From contig CAZZNE010000002.1 of assembly GCA_964655525.1 (NCBI GenBank), forward strand, positions 124,001 through 188,000: a DNA stretch of 64,000 bases, given 5' to 3'. The notes below the pieces were generated by a model. It was not told where the DNA came from and made no database searches. It saw only the letters and a list, made by a program, of their open reading frames with translations. The first letter of the stretch is position 1. The number at the start of each line of letters is the position of its first letter. Source of the stretch: DLAJ01 sp964655525. GTDB taxonomy: Bacteria > Bacillota > Clostridia > Lachnospirales > Lachnospiraceae. A program made the translations under genes and the position numbers. This document shows, in pieces, positions 33,775 to 42,596 of this stretch.

Positions 33775-34466
33775 CAGAACACCTCCCCCGCCTCGGAAAG
33801 CGGCACAAAAGAACCGTCTTCCGCGCGTCCGTAGGTTTCCTTGCGATGAATGACAAAATCAAAGTCCTCCGGCTGTTTTCCGTAATAGGAATACAGCGTC
33901 TCCATGATCATTGCGGGCTTTAAGTTACTGCTGCTTCCCGTATCGATCACCATGGAAACGGTGCCATTTTCGACTGAAAGCGCATGAACACCCTCTTTTA
34001 AGTCCAAGGTAAGTTCGCTTTTTTGCGTTTGCTTCACATAGGGCACATGTTCGGAAGAATGAAAACGCGCGACCGCCTTATCGAGAGGCACGTCCTGATC
34101 ATGGCCGGCGCGGATTTGGACAGTATAGCCCGCGGCTGAAACGCTCGCCATGGCGTTTTTCGCGCCTTCCGGGAGCAGCCGGACGTCCGTTACGACAATG
34201 CCCTCCGCCATAACGGCATTCAAACGTGTTTTGATATCCTCCGCACTTGTAACAGAGTTTGCCTCCATATCAAAATATTCGCCGTCGCTCGTCATGCCGA
34301 CCCCGAGCGGCGCGGCAAACGACATGATCTGATGCGGGGAAAAACCCGCAGAATAAGCGATATCGATCTTCGCACGCCGCATCGCTTTTTGAAAATAGCG
34401 CATGACGTCCAAATGCCCGATGAATTTCAGGCAGCCGTTTTTGGTAAATTTGATCCGAAGCCTCAT
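33774..34466 (-). CDS. TIGR03936 family radical-SAM-associated protein (DUF2344)
   Basis: A 230-residue protein that always accompanies the TIGR03960 radical-SAM enzyme and is fused to it in some bacteria. It begins MRLRIKFTKNGCLKFIGHLD, then FSPHQIMSFAAPLGVGMTSD. No catalytic motif is known. It overlaps the radical-SAM gene by four bases (ATGA), so the two are co-translated and probably form one complex. The family is suspected of RNA modification, which is not proven. Confidence 0.88.
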   Translation of the reverse strand: MRLRIKFTKNGCLKFIGHLDVMRYFQKAMRRAKIDIAYSAGFSPHQIMSFAAPLGVGMTSDGEYFDMEANSVTSAEDIKTRLNAVMAEGIVVTDVRLLPEGAKNAMASVSAAGYTVQIRAGHDQDVPLDKAVARFHSSEHVPYVKQTQKSELTLDLKEGVHALSVENGTVSMVIDTGSSSNLKPAMIMETLYSYYGKQPEDFDFVIHRKETYGRAEDGSFVPLSEAGEVF

Positions 34467-36343
34467 TCCGCACCGCCCCCTCTCGGTTCAAAACAGATCC
34501 CGCAGCCAAAACGTGCCGCGCCGCAGGCGTTACATTTCTGCTTACAGTTCGGTGTGATCTCACCGGCCATCGCACACTCCCATTCTTTTTTCAAAAAAGC
34601 CTTCGTCACGCCGCAGTCGATGAAATCCCAAGGAAACAGCTCATCCAAATTCCGCTCCCGCAGCGTGTAAAAATCAATGGAGAGACCGCATTCCTCAAAT
34701 GCGGCAAGCCATTCCTCATGATGATAGTATTCGCTCCACGCATCAAAAAAGCATCCGCGCCGGTATGCATTTAACAGCACATCGGCAATCCGGCGGTCTC
34801 CCCTTGCAAGCACGCCCTCGATCACGGAAACATCCGCCTCATGCCAATTATATTTGATACTTCGCTGATTAAGCTGCTCCGAGATTGCTTTTCTTGTCGC
34901 ATACGCCTTTTCGATATAAGTCTCCTTCGGATGCATGGAAGCCCATTGCAGGGGCGTAAACGGCTTCGGGATAAAAAAGGAGGTGCTGACGACAATCTGA
35001 ATTTTTTCCCGCCGTTTTTCCTTTGGAACCGTCTCAAAAAATGCTGCCGCAATGTCGTTTGCAAGCTCCGCAATGCCGCGTATATCCTCATCCGTCTCGG
35101 TCGGAAGCCCCAGCATAAAGTAAAGCTTGACCCTTGTCCAGCCGCCCTTAAACGCTTCAATGGCACCGTTCAAAATGACCTCTCTGGTCAAACCTTTATT
35201 GATGACATCGCGCAGTCTCTGGGTACCTGCCTCCGGTGCAAAGGTCAGACTGCTTTTTCTTATATCTTGTACCTTACTCATTACATCGAGAGAAAAAGCA
35301 TCAATCCTTAGTGATGGCAAAGAAATATTCACTTTTCTTTTTTGACATTCTTCGATCAGATACGAGAGCAATTCCGGCAGCTTCGAATAGTCGGAACTGC
35401 TGAGGGAGCTTAAGGAAATTTCTTCATGACCGGTATGGTCAATCATCTGTATCGCTTGTTCTTTTAACATGGAAAGGCTGCGTTCCCGCACCGGGCGGTA
35501 AAGCTGCCCTGCCTGACAGAACCGGCAGCCGCGGATGCAGCCGCGCTGAATCTCTAAAACAACGCGGTCCTGCGTGCATTTGATAAAGGGCACAACGGGC
35601 TTTGACGGATAATAAGTGTCGCTTAAGTCCGTGACAAGCTCTTTCGTGATCGTAAGCGGCATGGACGCATCAAGCGCCGTAAAATCGCATAATGTACCGT
35701 CTTCATGATAATGCGGCTCATAGCACCCCGGCGCATAAATACCCGGAAGCTTTCCCGCCTCTCTTAAAAAGCTTGTCCGATCGGCGCCCTGTGCGCGCAT
35801 TTCCTTATACAGATTAAGGAGTCTGCGGTACATAGTCTCCCCGTCCCCGATGTAAAACAGGTCAAAAAAAGGCGCAATCGGTTCGGGATTGTAGGTACAG
35901 GGACCGCCGCCGATCACGACCGGGTGCTCCCATGTACGTTCCTTTGCCAAAAGCGGAATACCGGAAAGATCAAGTACCTGTAGCACATTCGTATAGCACA
36001 TTTCATATTGAAGCGTGATACCGAGAAAATCAAACTCCCTGACGGGATCCTGCGATTCTAAAGCAAAGAGCGTTATCCCACGCTCACGCATCACCCGGTC
36101 CGCGTCAATCCAGGGGGAATAGACGCGCTCGCACCAGACATCCTCCCATTGATTAAACATATCATATAAGATCTGAATGCCGAGATGGGACATACCAATC
36201 TCGTAGACATCCGGAAAACACATGCAGAAGCGCACGTCAACCTGCGCTTTTTCTTTCATGACACTGTTGATCTCGCCTCCGATATATCTTGCCGGCTTTT
36301 CGATTGTGAGTAGTATCTCCTCCGGTAATGCTAACGCACGCAT
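34463..36343 (-). CDS. TIGR03960 family B12-binding-type radical SAM protein
   Basis: A 626-residue enzyme. The N-terminal cobalamin-binding-like domain (about 20-190) has YEIGMSHLGIQILYDM and GGGPCTYNPEPIAPF. The radical-SAM core follows with the 4Fe-4S triad CxxxCxxC in QRGCIRGCRFCQAG, and LRIDAFSLDV further on. The C-terminus holds a cysteine cluster (CKQKCNACGAARFGCGICF) that may bind another cluster. The substrate is unknown. It is first in the operon radical SAM, TIGR03936, RNase G, NUDIX. GGAGAGGA precedes ATG. Confidence 0.9.
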   Translation of the reverse strand: MRALALPEEILLTIEKPARYIGGEINSVMKEKAQVDVRFCMCFPDVYEIGMSHLGIQILYDMFNQWEDVWCERVYSPWIDADRVMRERGITLFALESQDPVREFDFLGITLQYEMCYTNVLQVLDLSGIPLLAKERTWEHPVVIGGGPCTYNPEPIAPFFDLFYIGDGETMYRRLLNLYKEMRAQGADRTSFLREAGKLPGIYAPGCYEPHYHEDGTLCDFTALDASMPLTITKELVTDLSDTYYPSKPVVPFIKCTQDRVVLEIQRGCIRGCRFCQAGQLYRPVRERSLSMLKEQAIQMIDHTGHEEISLSSLSSSDYSKLPELLSYLIEECQKRKVNISLPSLRIDAFSLDVMSKVQDIRKSSLTFAPEAGTQRLRDVINKGLTREVILNGAIEAFKGGWTRVKLYFMLGLPTETDEDIRGIAELANDIAAAFFETVPKEKRREKIQIVVSTSFFIPKPFTPLQWASMHPKETYIEKAYATRKAISEQLNQRSIKYNWHEADVSVIEGVLARGDRRIADVLLNAYRRGCFFDAWSEYYHHEEWLAAFEECGLSIDFYTLRERNLDELFPWDFIDCGVTKAFLKKEWECAMAGEITPNCKQKCNACGAARFGCGICFEPRGGGAE

Positions 36344-36379
36344 ATCGTTTTGTTCCTCTCCTGTTTGTGAATGCGGTTT

Positions 36380-36670
36380 TCACTTAGGAAACGGCAGGCT
36401 GTCCTCGCTGATCATCGCAACGATGTCCTGCGCGTTTTTATCCGCGATCTTCATATCCTGTTTTTGCATATAAAGAAAACCGCCAAAGAGACAGAGCGCT
36501 AAAAACAGTCGCAGACCGAATGTGCCGCGTGCCCCGCGTTCGTCTTCGGATACTCCGCTTCTCTTATACGCCCATTGATAGCCGCTTTGACTGTCTTCTG
36601 ATTCCGCTCTTGCCATTTTTTCACGCATTTCCCTGACAAGACGCATTTTTTCGTCAATGGACAACTCCAT
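36380..36670 (-). CDS. Small single-pass membrane protein, unknown
   Basis: A 96-residue protein. The first 48 residues are charged (MELSIDEKMRLVREMREKMA) and helical, a hydrophobic helix follows (GLRLFLALCLFGGFLYM, about 52-68), and a short charged tail ends it. The layout suggests a cytoplasmic N-terminus. No family is recognised. GGGAGA lies upstream of ATG. It sits between hisIE and the radical-SAM gene on the same strand and may be read with either. Confidence 0.6.
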   Translation of the reverse strand: MELSIDEKMRLVREMREKMARAESEDSQSGYQWAYKRSGVSEDERGARGTFGLRLFLALCLFGGFLYMQKQDMKIADKNAQDIVAMISEDSLPFPK

Positions 36671-36735
36671 ACATCATGTCTCCCGGTTTTTAAGCGATCT
36701 TTATCTAACTATATGAAATCGAAACCGGAAACATG

Positions 36736-38016
36736 TCATCTTCTGGCAAGCTCTCTGGTGATCTCCTCCCATGTAACGCCCTTCTCCACCATTAAGACCA
36801 TCAGATGATAGAGCAGGTCGGAAATCTCGTATTTGATCTCCTCAGGATTCGGGTTTTTGGCAGCAATGACAATTTCCGTCGCTTCCTCTCCCACTTTTTT
36901 GAGAATCTTATCAATACCCTTGTCAAACAGATAATTCGTGTAAGAGCCTTCCTTCGGATGCTCCTTGCGGTCTAAGATCACATCAAAAACGGAATTGAAT
37001 ATGGTGAGCGGATTTTCATCATCATATTCTTTTTTCATGATCTCGTTAAAAAAGCAACTATAATTTCCGGTATGGCATGCCGCGCCGACCTGCGATACTT
37101 TTGCGAGCAGAGTGTCCATATCGCAGTCCGCCGTTAAGGATTTCACGTACTGATAGTGTCCGCTCGTCTCGCCCTTGATCCAAAGCTCATTGCGGCTGCG
37201 GCTATAATAGGTCATCCTGCCGGTCTGAAGCGTCAGCTCATATGCTTCCTTGGTCATATACGCCATCATGAGCACTTCGCCCGTCTGATAGTCCTGAGTA
37301 ATGACCGGAAGCATCCCGTCGGTATTTTTCTTGAAACGCTCCCACGGCATACAATTCTCATACGTGTTGACCTCTATCCCGTTCTCAAAACACAGGTGCT
37401 TTAACGAGCTGATATTCATAATATTGTGCGTCACAAAATCGCCGCTGATGCCGCAGACGGAATGCACACCAAGATATTCCAACGCCTTGTCGAGCGAAAT
37501 GTCGGACAGGCTCGCAATAAATGGCATATTGATCTCGGTGACGCTTGCAAGCAGCGCCGAAGGCTCCGTCAACAGCGCCGCGCACACATAGGTATCCAGA
37601 AGCGGTTGATTCGCCGTAATGACAGAGGGCTTCTGAAACGCGGCAAGAATCTTGTCTTTTCCGAATTTTTCCGACACCTCTTTTGTCAGATCAATATTAG
37701 ACTGCTTTCCGTAATCCAGGCACGCCCGCGCGCAGCCTGCATACAAAAGCTTCTTGACATCCTCCATGCGCGCGATATTGCCCGCGCCGATCACGGGCAC
37801 CTCACTCTCTTTACAGATGCGTTTGATCACGTCAATCGCTTCTTCATGCTCCGCATCTCCGCTTGAAAGATCAAACACAAGAATTTCATCCGCATTATTC
37901 TGGCTGTACGTTTTGGCAAGCTCAGCCGGATCCATGGAAATGACCGACGCATCCGTCATGCCCTTTAACGCCATGCCCTTTTTGAGATAAATACACGGAA
38001 TAAATAGCTTTTTCAT
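36736..38016 (-). CDS. hisIE: HisIE with N-terminal HisF-like domain
   Basis: A 426-residue fusion for steps 2 and 3 of histidine synthesis. Residues about 228-325 are HisI (phosphoribosyl-AMP cyclohydrolase) with TADCDMDTLLAKVSQVGAAC and HTGNYSCFF, the zinc site. Residues about 335-426 are HisE (phosphoribosyl-ATP pyrophosphatase) with ILKKVGEEATEIVIAAKN. The first 215 residues resemble the HisA/HisF barrel: LFIPCIYLKKGMALKG aligns with the HisF start IIPCLDVKDGRVVKG, but the catalytic aspartate is tyrosine. That domain is therefore probably not a synthase. It overlaps hisB by four bases (ATGA). Confidence 0.9.
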   Translation of the reverse strand: MKKLFIPCIYLKKGMALKGMTDASVISMDPAELAKTYSQNNADEILVFDLSSGDAEHEEAIDVIKRICKESEVPVIGAGNIARMEDVKKLLYAGCARACLDYGKQSNIDLTKEVSEKFGKDKILAAFQKPSVITANQPLLDTYVCAALLTEPSALLASVTEINMPFIASLSDISLDKALEYLGVHSVCGISGDFVTHNIMNISSLKHLCFENGIEVNTYENCMPWERFKKNTDGMLPVITQDYQTGEVLMMAYMTKEAYELTLQTGRMTYYSRSRNELWIKGETSGHYQYVKSLTADCDMDTLLAKVSQVGAACHTGNYSCFFNEIMKKEYDDENPLTIFNSVFDVILDRKEHPKEGSYTNYLFDKGIDKILKKVGEEATEIVIAAKNPNPEEIKYEISDLLYHLMVLMVEKGVTWEEITRELARR

Positions 38017-38609
38017 ATCAAAGTTCCTTTCGTGCTTAAGACATCCTTGATACGCGGATCAATACCGGTCGCTTCGTCGAGCGCTTTGGCAAACGCCTTA
38101 AAGAGCGCCTCCGCCATATGGTGCGCATTGACGCCGGACAAAATCTTCATGTGCAGATTCATGCCCGCGCTGTATGATACCGCATAAAAAAACTCACGCA
38201 CAAGACAGGTTTCAAACGAACCGCAGCGCTCCTGCGGAAACTCTGCATCAAATACAAAATAAGGTCTTCCGCAAAGATCGATCGCACACTGAGCCAGCGT
38301 CTCATCCATCGGGATCAAAGAAGAACCGTAGCGCCTAATTCCCTCTTTATTGCCAAGCGCTTCTTTGATCGCCGAGCCGAGCACGATGCCGGCGTCCTCC
38401 ACGGTATGGTGCCCGTCCACATTTAAGTCACCGGAAATCTTTACGTCTAAGTCAAAAAAACCATGACGCGCAAAGCCCTCCAGCATATGGTTAAAAAAGC
38501 TGATGCCTGTATCCGAACGGCATGCGCCGCTGCCGTCTAACTGAAGCATCATCGTGATCTGTGTTTCTTTTGTGTCGCGGGTGATTTCCGCGATTCTGTT
38601 CTCTACCAT
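38013..38609 (-). CDS. hisB: Imidazoleglycerol-phosphate dehydratase
   Basis: A 198-residue Mn-dependent dehydratase making imidazole-acetol phosphate. Typical motifs: TGISFFNHMLEGFARHGFFD, DGHHTVEDAGIVLGSAI and NAHHMAEALFKAFAKAL, which carry the metal histidines. The start at 38609 follows GGGAGGTG; an upstream in-frame start lies inside the paired-hairpin element region and is rejected. No histidinol-phosphatase domain is fused. It is translationally coupled to hisIE. Confidence 0.96.
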   Translation of the reverse strand: MVENRIAEITRDTKETQITMMLQLDGSGACRSDTGISFFNHMLEGFARHGFFDLDVKISGDLNVDGHHTVEDAGIVLGSAIKEALGNKEGIRRYGSSLIPMDETLAQCAIDLCGRPYFVFDAEFPQERCGSFETCLVREFFYAVSYSAGMNLHMKILSGVNAHHMAEALFKAFAKALDEATGIDPRIKDVLSTKGTLI

Positions 38610-38658
38610 AGACACCTCCCAGTGTACTAAATTTTTATCTTTGTTAATCACAGTACCA

Positions 38659-38710
38659 AAAGAATCCGCCAAGCGGATTCTTTGAATCGTTTCGCTTCAG
38701 CGAATCGATC
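38659..38710 (-). repeat. Paired-hairpin element, copy 2, between hisD and hisB
   Basis: AAAGAATCCGC (38659-38669) with GCGGATTCTTT (38673-38683) over loop CAA, next to ATCGTTTCGC with GCGAATCGAT (38686-38709, one mismatch). The hisD stop codon (38697-38699) sits in the loop of the second stem. Full termination here would silence hisB and hisIE, so the element is unlikely to be a plain terminator. Confidence 0.75.
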
Positions 38711-39998
38711 TATCAAAACGCACTTTAATGGAATTGGCATGCGCCGTAAGACCTTCCTTTTCGGCGAACAGCTCAATATCCTTATGCGCGCGCGCAAGCG
38801 CTTCCTGCGAATAGGAAATGATGCTTGTTTTTTTCATAAAATCATCGACGTTTAACGGTGAAAAGAACTTTGCCGTCCCGTTTGTCGGCAACACGTGATT
38901 CGGTCCTGCATAATAGTCTCCAAGCGGCTCAGAGCTATATTCGCCGAGGAAGATCGCGCCCGCATTGCGAACCTTTGTCATCACTTCGAACGGATTGCGT
39001 GTCAGAATCTCCAAGTGCTCGGAAGCGATCTCATTGACGGCGCTGATGGCTTCCTCCATGTTGTCGGCAATCAAAATGTATCCGTAATCATCAAGGGACT
39101 TTTGAATGATCTCTTTTCTGGAAAGTGTCTGCGTAAAGGCGTCCACCTCGGCGGATACCGCCTCTGCAAGCGTTCTGTCCGTTGTGATCAGGATCGCGGA
39201 AGCCATCTCGTCATGCTCCGCCTGGGAAAGCAAATCCGCCGCGATATAGCGCGGATTCGCGCTTTCATCCGCCAATACTAAAATCTCACTCGGTCCGGCA
39301 ATGGAATCAATGCTGACATAGCCGAACACGGCTTTTTTGGCAAGGGCGACAAAGATATTGCCCGGGCCGGTGATCTTTTCTACTTTCGGGATCGTATCGG
39401 TTCCGAACGCCATGGCAGCGATTGCCTGCGCGCCGCCGCATTTATAGATTTCGTCAATGCCGCAGATATCGGCGGCAACAAGCGTTGCCGGAACGACCTT
39501 GCCGTCCTTTCCGGGCGGCGTACAGATCAGGATGCGCTCCACACCCGCAACGCGCGCCGTAACCGCGTTCATCAACAGACTGGACGGATACGCGGCTTTT
39601 CCGCCCGGCACATAAATTCCCGCCGTCGCCAGCGGCAGGATACGCTGACCTAAGATCGTGCCGTCCGGCTTTGCGTCAAACCAACTTGTGCGAAGCTGTT
39701 TTTCGTGATAAGCGCGGATGTTGGCAGCACTCGCCTTCATAACACGGATAAATTCGTCGTCTACCTGCGCATAAGCCTCCTCCATCTCATCCTTTGTCAC
39801 CCGCATGGTATCCTTTGTCAACAGGCAGTGATCGAAGCGCTCCGTATAGGCGCACAGTGCTTCGTCCCCACGGGCGCGGACATCGTTTACAATGTCGGCG
39901 ACCGCCGCCTCATAGGAGCCATAGTTATTCGGGCTTCTCTTTAAGAGTGTGCCAAGTAAATCGCGTTTGGTATCCTGTGTTAATTCAATGATTCTCAT
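38697..39998 (-). CDS. hisD: Histidinol dehydrogenase
   Basis: A 433-residue zinc enzyme oxidising L-histidinol to L-histidine in two NAD-dependent steps. Landmarks: LPLATAGIYVPGGKAAYPSS, IAGPSEILVLADESANPRY, LLSQAEHDEMASAILIT and AGPNHVLPTNGTAKF with the metal and substrate histidines. AGGAGGAAAG precedes ATG, next to a small GCCTG-TTTT-CAGGC stem. It lies third in hisZ-hisG-hisD-hisB-hisIE. Confidence 0.97.
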   Translation of the reverse strand: MRIIELTQDTKRDLLGTLLKRSPNNYGSYEAAVADIVNDVRARGDEALCAYTERFDHCLLTKDTMRVTKDEMEEAYAQVDDEFIRVMKASAANIRAYHEKQLRTSWFDAKPDGTILGQRILPLATAGIYVPGGKAAYPSSLLMNAVTARVAGVERILICTPPGKDGKVVPATLVAADICGIDEIYKCGGAQAIAAMAFGTDTIPKVEKITGPGNIFVALAKKAVFGYVSIDSIAGPSEILVLADESANPRYIAADLLSQAEHDEMASAILITTDRTLAEAVSAEVDAFTQTLSRKEIIQKSLDDYGYILIADNMEEAISAVNEIASEHLEILTRNPFEVMTKVRNAGAIFLGEYSSEPLGDYYAGPNHVLPTNGTAKFFSPLNVDDFMKKTSIISYSQEALARAHKDIELFAEKEGLTAHANSIKVRFDRSIR

Positions 39999-40035
39999 AT
40001 CTTTCCTCCTGCCTGTTTTCAGGCATGCATTTTAT

Positions 40036-40695
40036 TTAACTCTGTTTCTCTACCGCTTCCCGAAGCCGGTAGATCAGCTTTTTAATGCGCTCCGATTCCA
40101 TCTGCATGCTGACCTGATTGACGATCATGCGCGCGGACAGCGGGCAGATTTCCTCCAATACCTCCAAACCGTTCTCTTTTAACGTGGAACCAGTCTCTAC
40201 AATATCCACGATCACGTCAGAAAGACCGACGATCGGCCCTAACTCTACAGAGCCGTTCAGCTTGATAATGTCAACGGTCTGGTGCTTCTGGTTATAAAAA
40301 TAATTCCGTGCAATGACCGGATACTTGCTCGCTACGCGGATCATTTCATGGTGCAGCAAAAGCTCCTTCGCGGAAGCGGGACCGCATACGCACATGCGGC
40401 ATTTGCCGAAGCCTAAATCCAGCACTTCAAATACGTGCCGCTGCTCCTCTAAGATCGTATCCGCACCGACAACGCCGATGTCCGCTGCGCCGTATTCCAC
40501 ATAGGTTGGTACATCGGGTCCCTTCGCGAGGAAAAAACGAAGACGCAGATCTTCGTTTGTAAAGATCAATTTGCGTGTATGCTTGTCCTTGATTTCCTCA
40601 CAGGTAATACCGATGTTCTCTAAGAGCGCTAATGTCTGATCGGCAAGTCTTCCTTTGCCAAGTGCAAAGGTTAAGTAACGTTGTTCATTCTGCAT
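40036..40695 (-). CDS. hisG: ATP phosphoribosyltransferase, short form
   Basis: The first enzyme of histidine synthesis, joining ATP and PRPP. The 219-residue length marks the short form, which lacks the C-terminal regulatory domain and needs HisZ for activity and feedback control; hisZ is the preceding gene. Motifs: LTFALGKGRLADQTLALLEN, YGAADIGVVGADTI and VDIVETGSTLKENGLEVLEE (the PRPP site). The nearest ribosome site, GAAAGG, is a little far from the ATG. Confidence 0.96.
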   Translation of the reverse strand: MQNEQRYLTFALGKGRLADQTLALLENIGITCEEIKDKHTRKLIFTNEDLRLRFFLAKGPDVPTYVEYGAADIGVVGADTILEEQRHVFEVLDLGFGKCRMCVCGPASAKELLLHHEMIRVASKYPVIARNYFYNQKHQTVDIIKLNGSVELGPIVGLSDVIVDIVETGSTLKENGLEVLEEICPLSARMIVNQVSMQMESERIKKLIYRLREAVEKQS

Positions 40696-40738
40696 TTTGC
40701 TATCTATGCCTTTCTTATCTGTTTCCGTTCTATATCTG

Positions 40739-41917
40739 CTATAATGTGACCGGGATCATGTGCTGCGCTTTGACAAATGCCTCCGCCGCCAAACGATCGG
40801 CGGCATCTGCAACCGGCATCATCGCAAAGCACTCTCCCGCCGCGCGCCGCTCATTCACATAAGCGATTGCCTCCGCAAGCTCCGTCTCACGATATAAGAG
40901 CATTTTGACAGGCGGCTTATCCGCGCCGTTTCTGCCGGATGCTTTTTTTGCTGTCATCAGATCGTCGATCACGATCATAAAGCCGATGGCGGGAGCCGGT
41001 TTCCCGAACCGCTCTAACAGCTTATCATAACGTCCGCCCTTTACGATCGCATCGCCGACACCGTAGGTATAGGCCTTAAAAATGATTCCGGTATAATAAT
41101 GATACCTGCTCACCATACCGAGGTCAAACGAAATATATTTTTCCACACCGTACAGACAGAGCACACGATATACCGCTTCCAGACGGTCAACCGCCCGCAT
41201 GGAAGCGGCGTTGCAGGCATATCCCCGTGCGGTACGGAGCACGTCTGCGCCTCCTGCAAGATCACCGAGATGCAGCAGCGCTTCCCGACATTGTTCGCTT
41301 GGTTTAGCATGTGTTAAGAGCTCCTGCGCGCCAAAAAAATTCTTGTTGGCGACAAGCTCCCGCCATTCCGCCTCCGTATCCTCATCCATACCCGCTTCAG
41401 CGCATAAGCCCTTCGTATAGCCGGCTTCCCCGATGCTGATCTGAAATTCGGTCAGTCCCGCATGCAATAAGGAGCGGACACAGAGCGCGAGCATTTCCGC
41501 ATCTGCGGCAATGCTGTTATCCCCGATCAGCTCGGCGCCCATCTGCGTGACTTCTTTCAATTTGCCGCGTAAGTCCGAGGTATTCGTAAACGTATTACCA
41601 TGATAACAGAACCGCACGGGTCTGTCCGTGTCGATATAATATTTTGCGGCGCAGCGCGCAATAGACGGCGTGAAATCCGGACGCAGTACAAGCGTATTTC
41701 CCTCTTTATCAAAAAATTTATACAGCTCTTTCGACGGCGTTGTGCCGATCTCTTTCCCAAAAACGTCAAAAAATTCAAAGGTCGGCGTCTGAATATCCTG
41801 AAAACCGTAGCTATGCATGGTTTTTTGAATTTCCTGCTCGCAATGCTGCTTCGCGTCAAATTCTGCGCCATAAATGTCTCTGACACCCACCGGGGTATGC
41901 AATAACTGTTTGCTCAT
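40739..41917 (-). CDS. hisZ: ATP phosphoribosyltransferase regulatory subunit
   Basis: A 392-residue histidyl-tRNA-synthetase-like protein without tRNA charging activity that forms the hetero-octamer with short HisG. Class II synthetase motif 2 is visible as RPVRFCYHGNTFTN, and GRYDKLLERFGKPAPAIGF resembles motif 3; the anticodon-binding domain is reduced. As first gene of the his operon it is read from the promoter at 42038-42066. An AAGGAGATG site precedes its ATG. Confidence 0.93.
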   Translation of the reverse strand: MSKQLLHTPVGVRDIYGAEFDAKQHCEQEIQKTMHSYGFQDIQTPTFEFFDVFGKEIGTTPSKELYKFFDKEGNTLVLRPDFTPSIARCAAKYYIDTDRPVRFCYHGNTFTNTSDLRGKLKEVTQMGAELIGDNSIAADAEMLALCVRSLLHAGLTEFQISIGEAGYTKGLCAEAGMDEDTEAEWRELVANKNFFGAQELLTHAKPSEQCREALLHLGDLAGGADVLRTARGYACNAASMRAVDRLEAVYRVLCLYGVEKYISFDLGMVSRYHYYTGIIFKAYTYGVGDAIVKGGRYDKLLERFGKPAPAIGFMIVIDDLMTAKKASGRNGADKPPVKMLLYRETELAEAIAYVNERRAAGECFAMMPVADAADRLAAEAFVKAQHMIPVTL

Positions 41918-42037
41918 GTTAGAACATCTCCTTCACGCGGCTTTTGACTCGCTTTGTAATGGTATGCCTGTCTCTTTCATTGCTTCAATACATTAAAGCG
42001 CTAATCAACTACCGCATTATCGAATTAAACTATCGCC

Positions 42038-42066
42038 AGTATAACGAAACCAAACGAGGATGTCAA
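42038..42066 (-). promoter_or_regulatory. Promoter of the his operon
   Basis: On the minus strand: consensus TTGACA (42066-42061), 17 bases, TATACT (42043-42038). The -35 overlaps the end of recU. The leader to hisZ is about 114 bases. No T-box core or histidine-rich leader peptide was recognised in it. Confidence 0.8.
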
Positions 42067-42596
42067 CCCCGTTCTTCTAAATCCTTTTGCAGCATATCTA
42101 AGTACGGCACTAAAACGCCCTGTTTTTTTGGCAGCACATACGACAAATCCAATTCGTCAAAACGGAAGCTCTTGCGCCCTCCCGCCTTTGCCCGCTCCCA
42201 GAACACCATAAGCTGTGCGAGCGGCAGATAATAGAACAGGTCTTTTGCTGAATAATAAATGATAAAAAAAGCAATCCCGCCCTGCCGTTCAAACTCGCTC
42301 ATGAACACGACCTGATGCTCATGGATGTTTTGCAGCGCAAATGTATCGACAGCGCATTCCTTTGCGTCAAAGCAGACAGGAACGCCCTGCACGGCGCCGA
42401 TATAATCGACGGTGCTTTTTTGATCGAAATATGCGAGTGTGATCTGATGGTGTTCATGATCGATCTGCATCGGCGTGATCGGCGTCGGTATTTTTTGGAT
42501 GAGCGCCAGATGATGCTCTAAATATTTTTCATTTGTGCGGTTGATCATATCCTCAAGGGTGGAACCTCGAAGCCCTCTTGAATTCCACGTTGCCAT
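42063..42596 (-). CDS. recU: Holliday junction resolvase RecU
   Basis: A 177-residue structure-specific endonuclease resolving four-way junctions in Firmicutes. Family features: WNSRGLRGSTLEDMINRTNE, PTPITPMQID, and the catalytic core STVDYIGAVQGVPVCFDAKE with the D, E and K metal-binding residues. AGGAGAAAC precedes ATG 42596, so the start is firm; the gene therefore overlaps the pseudouridine synthase gene by 52 bases in another frame. The partner gene ponA, adjacent in Bacillus, is not here. Confidence 0.9.
   Translation of the reverse strand: MATWNSRGLRGSTLEDMINRTNEKYLEHHLALIQKIPTPITPMQIDHEHHQITLAYFDQKSTVDYIGAVQGVPVCFDAKECAVDTFALQNIHEHQVVFMSEFERQGGIAFFIIYYSAKDLFYYLPLAQLMVFWERAKAGGRKSFRFDELDLSYVLPKKQGVLVPYLDMLQKDLEERG

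Noticed and set aside
41918..42031. T-box or histidine leader peptide before hisZ
   Set aside because: No T-box core sequence and no run of histidine codons could be found in the leader.
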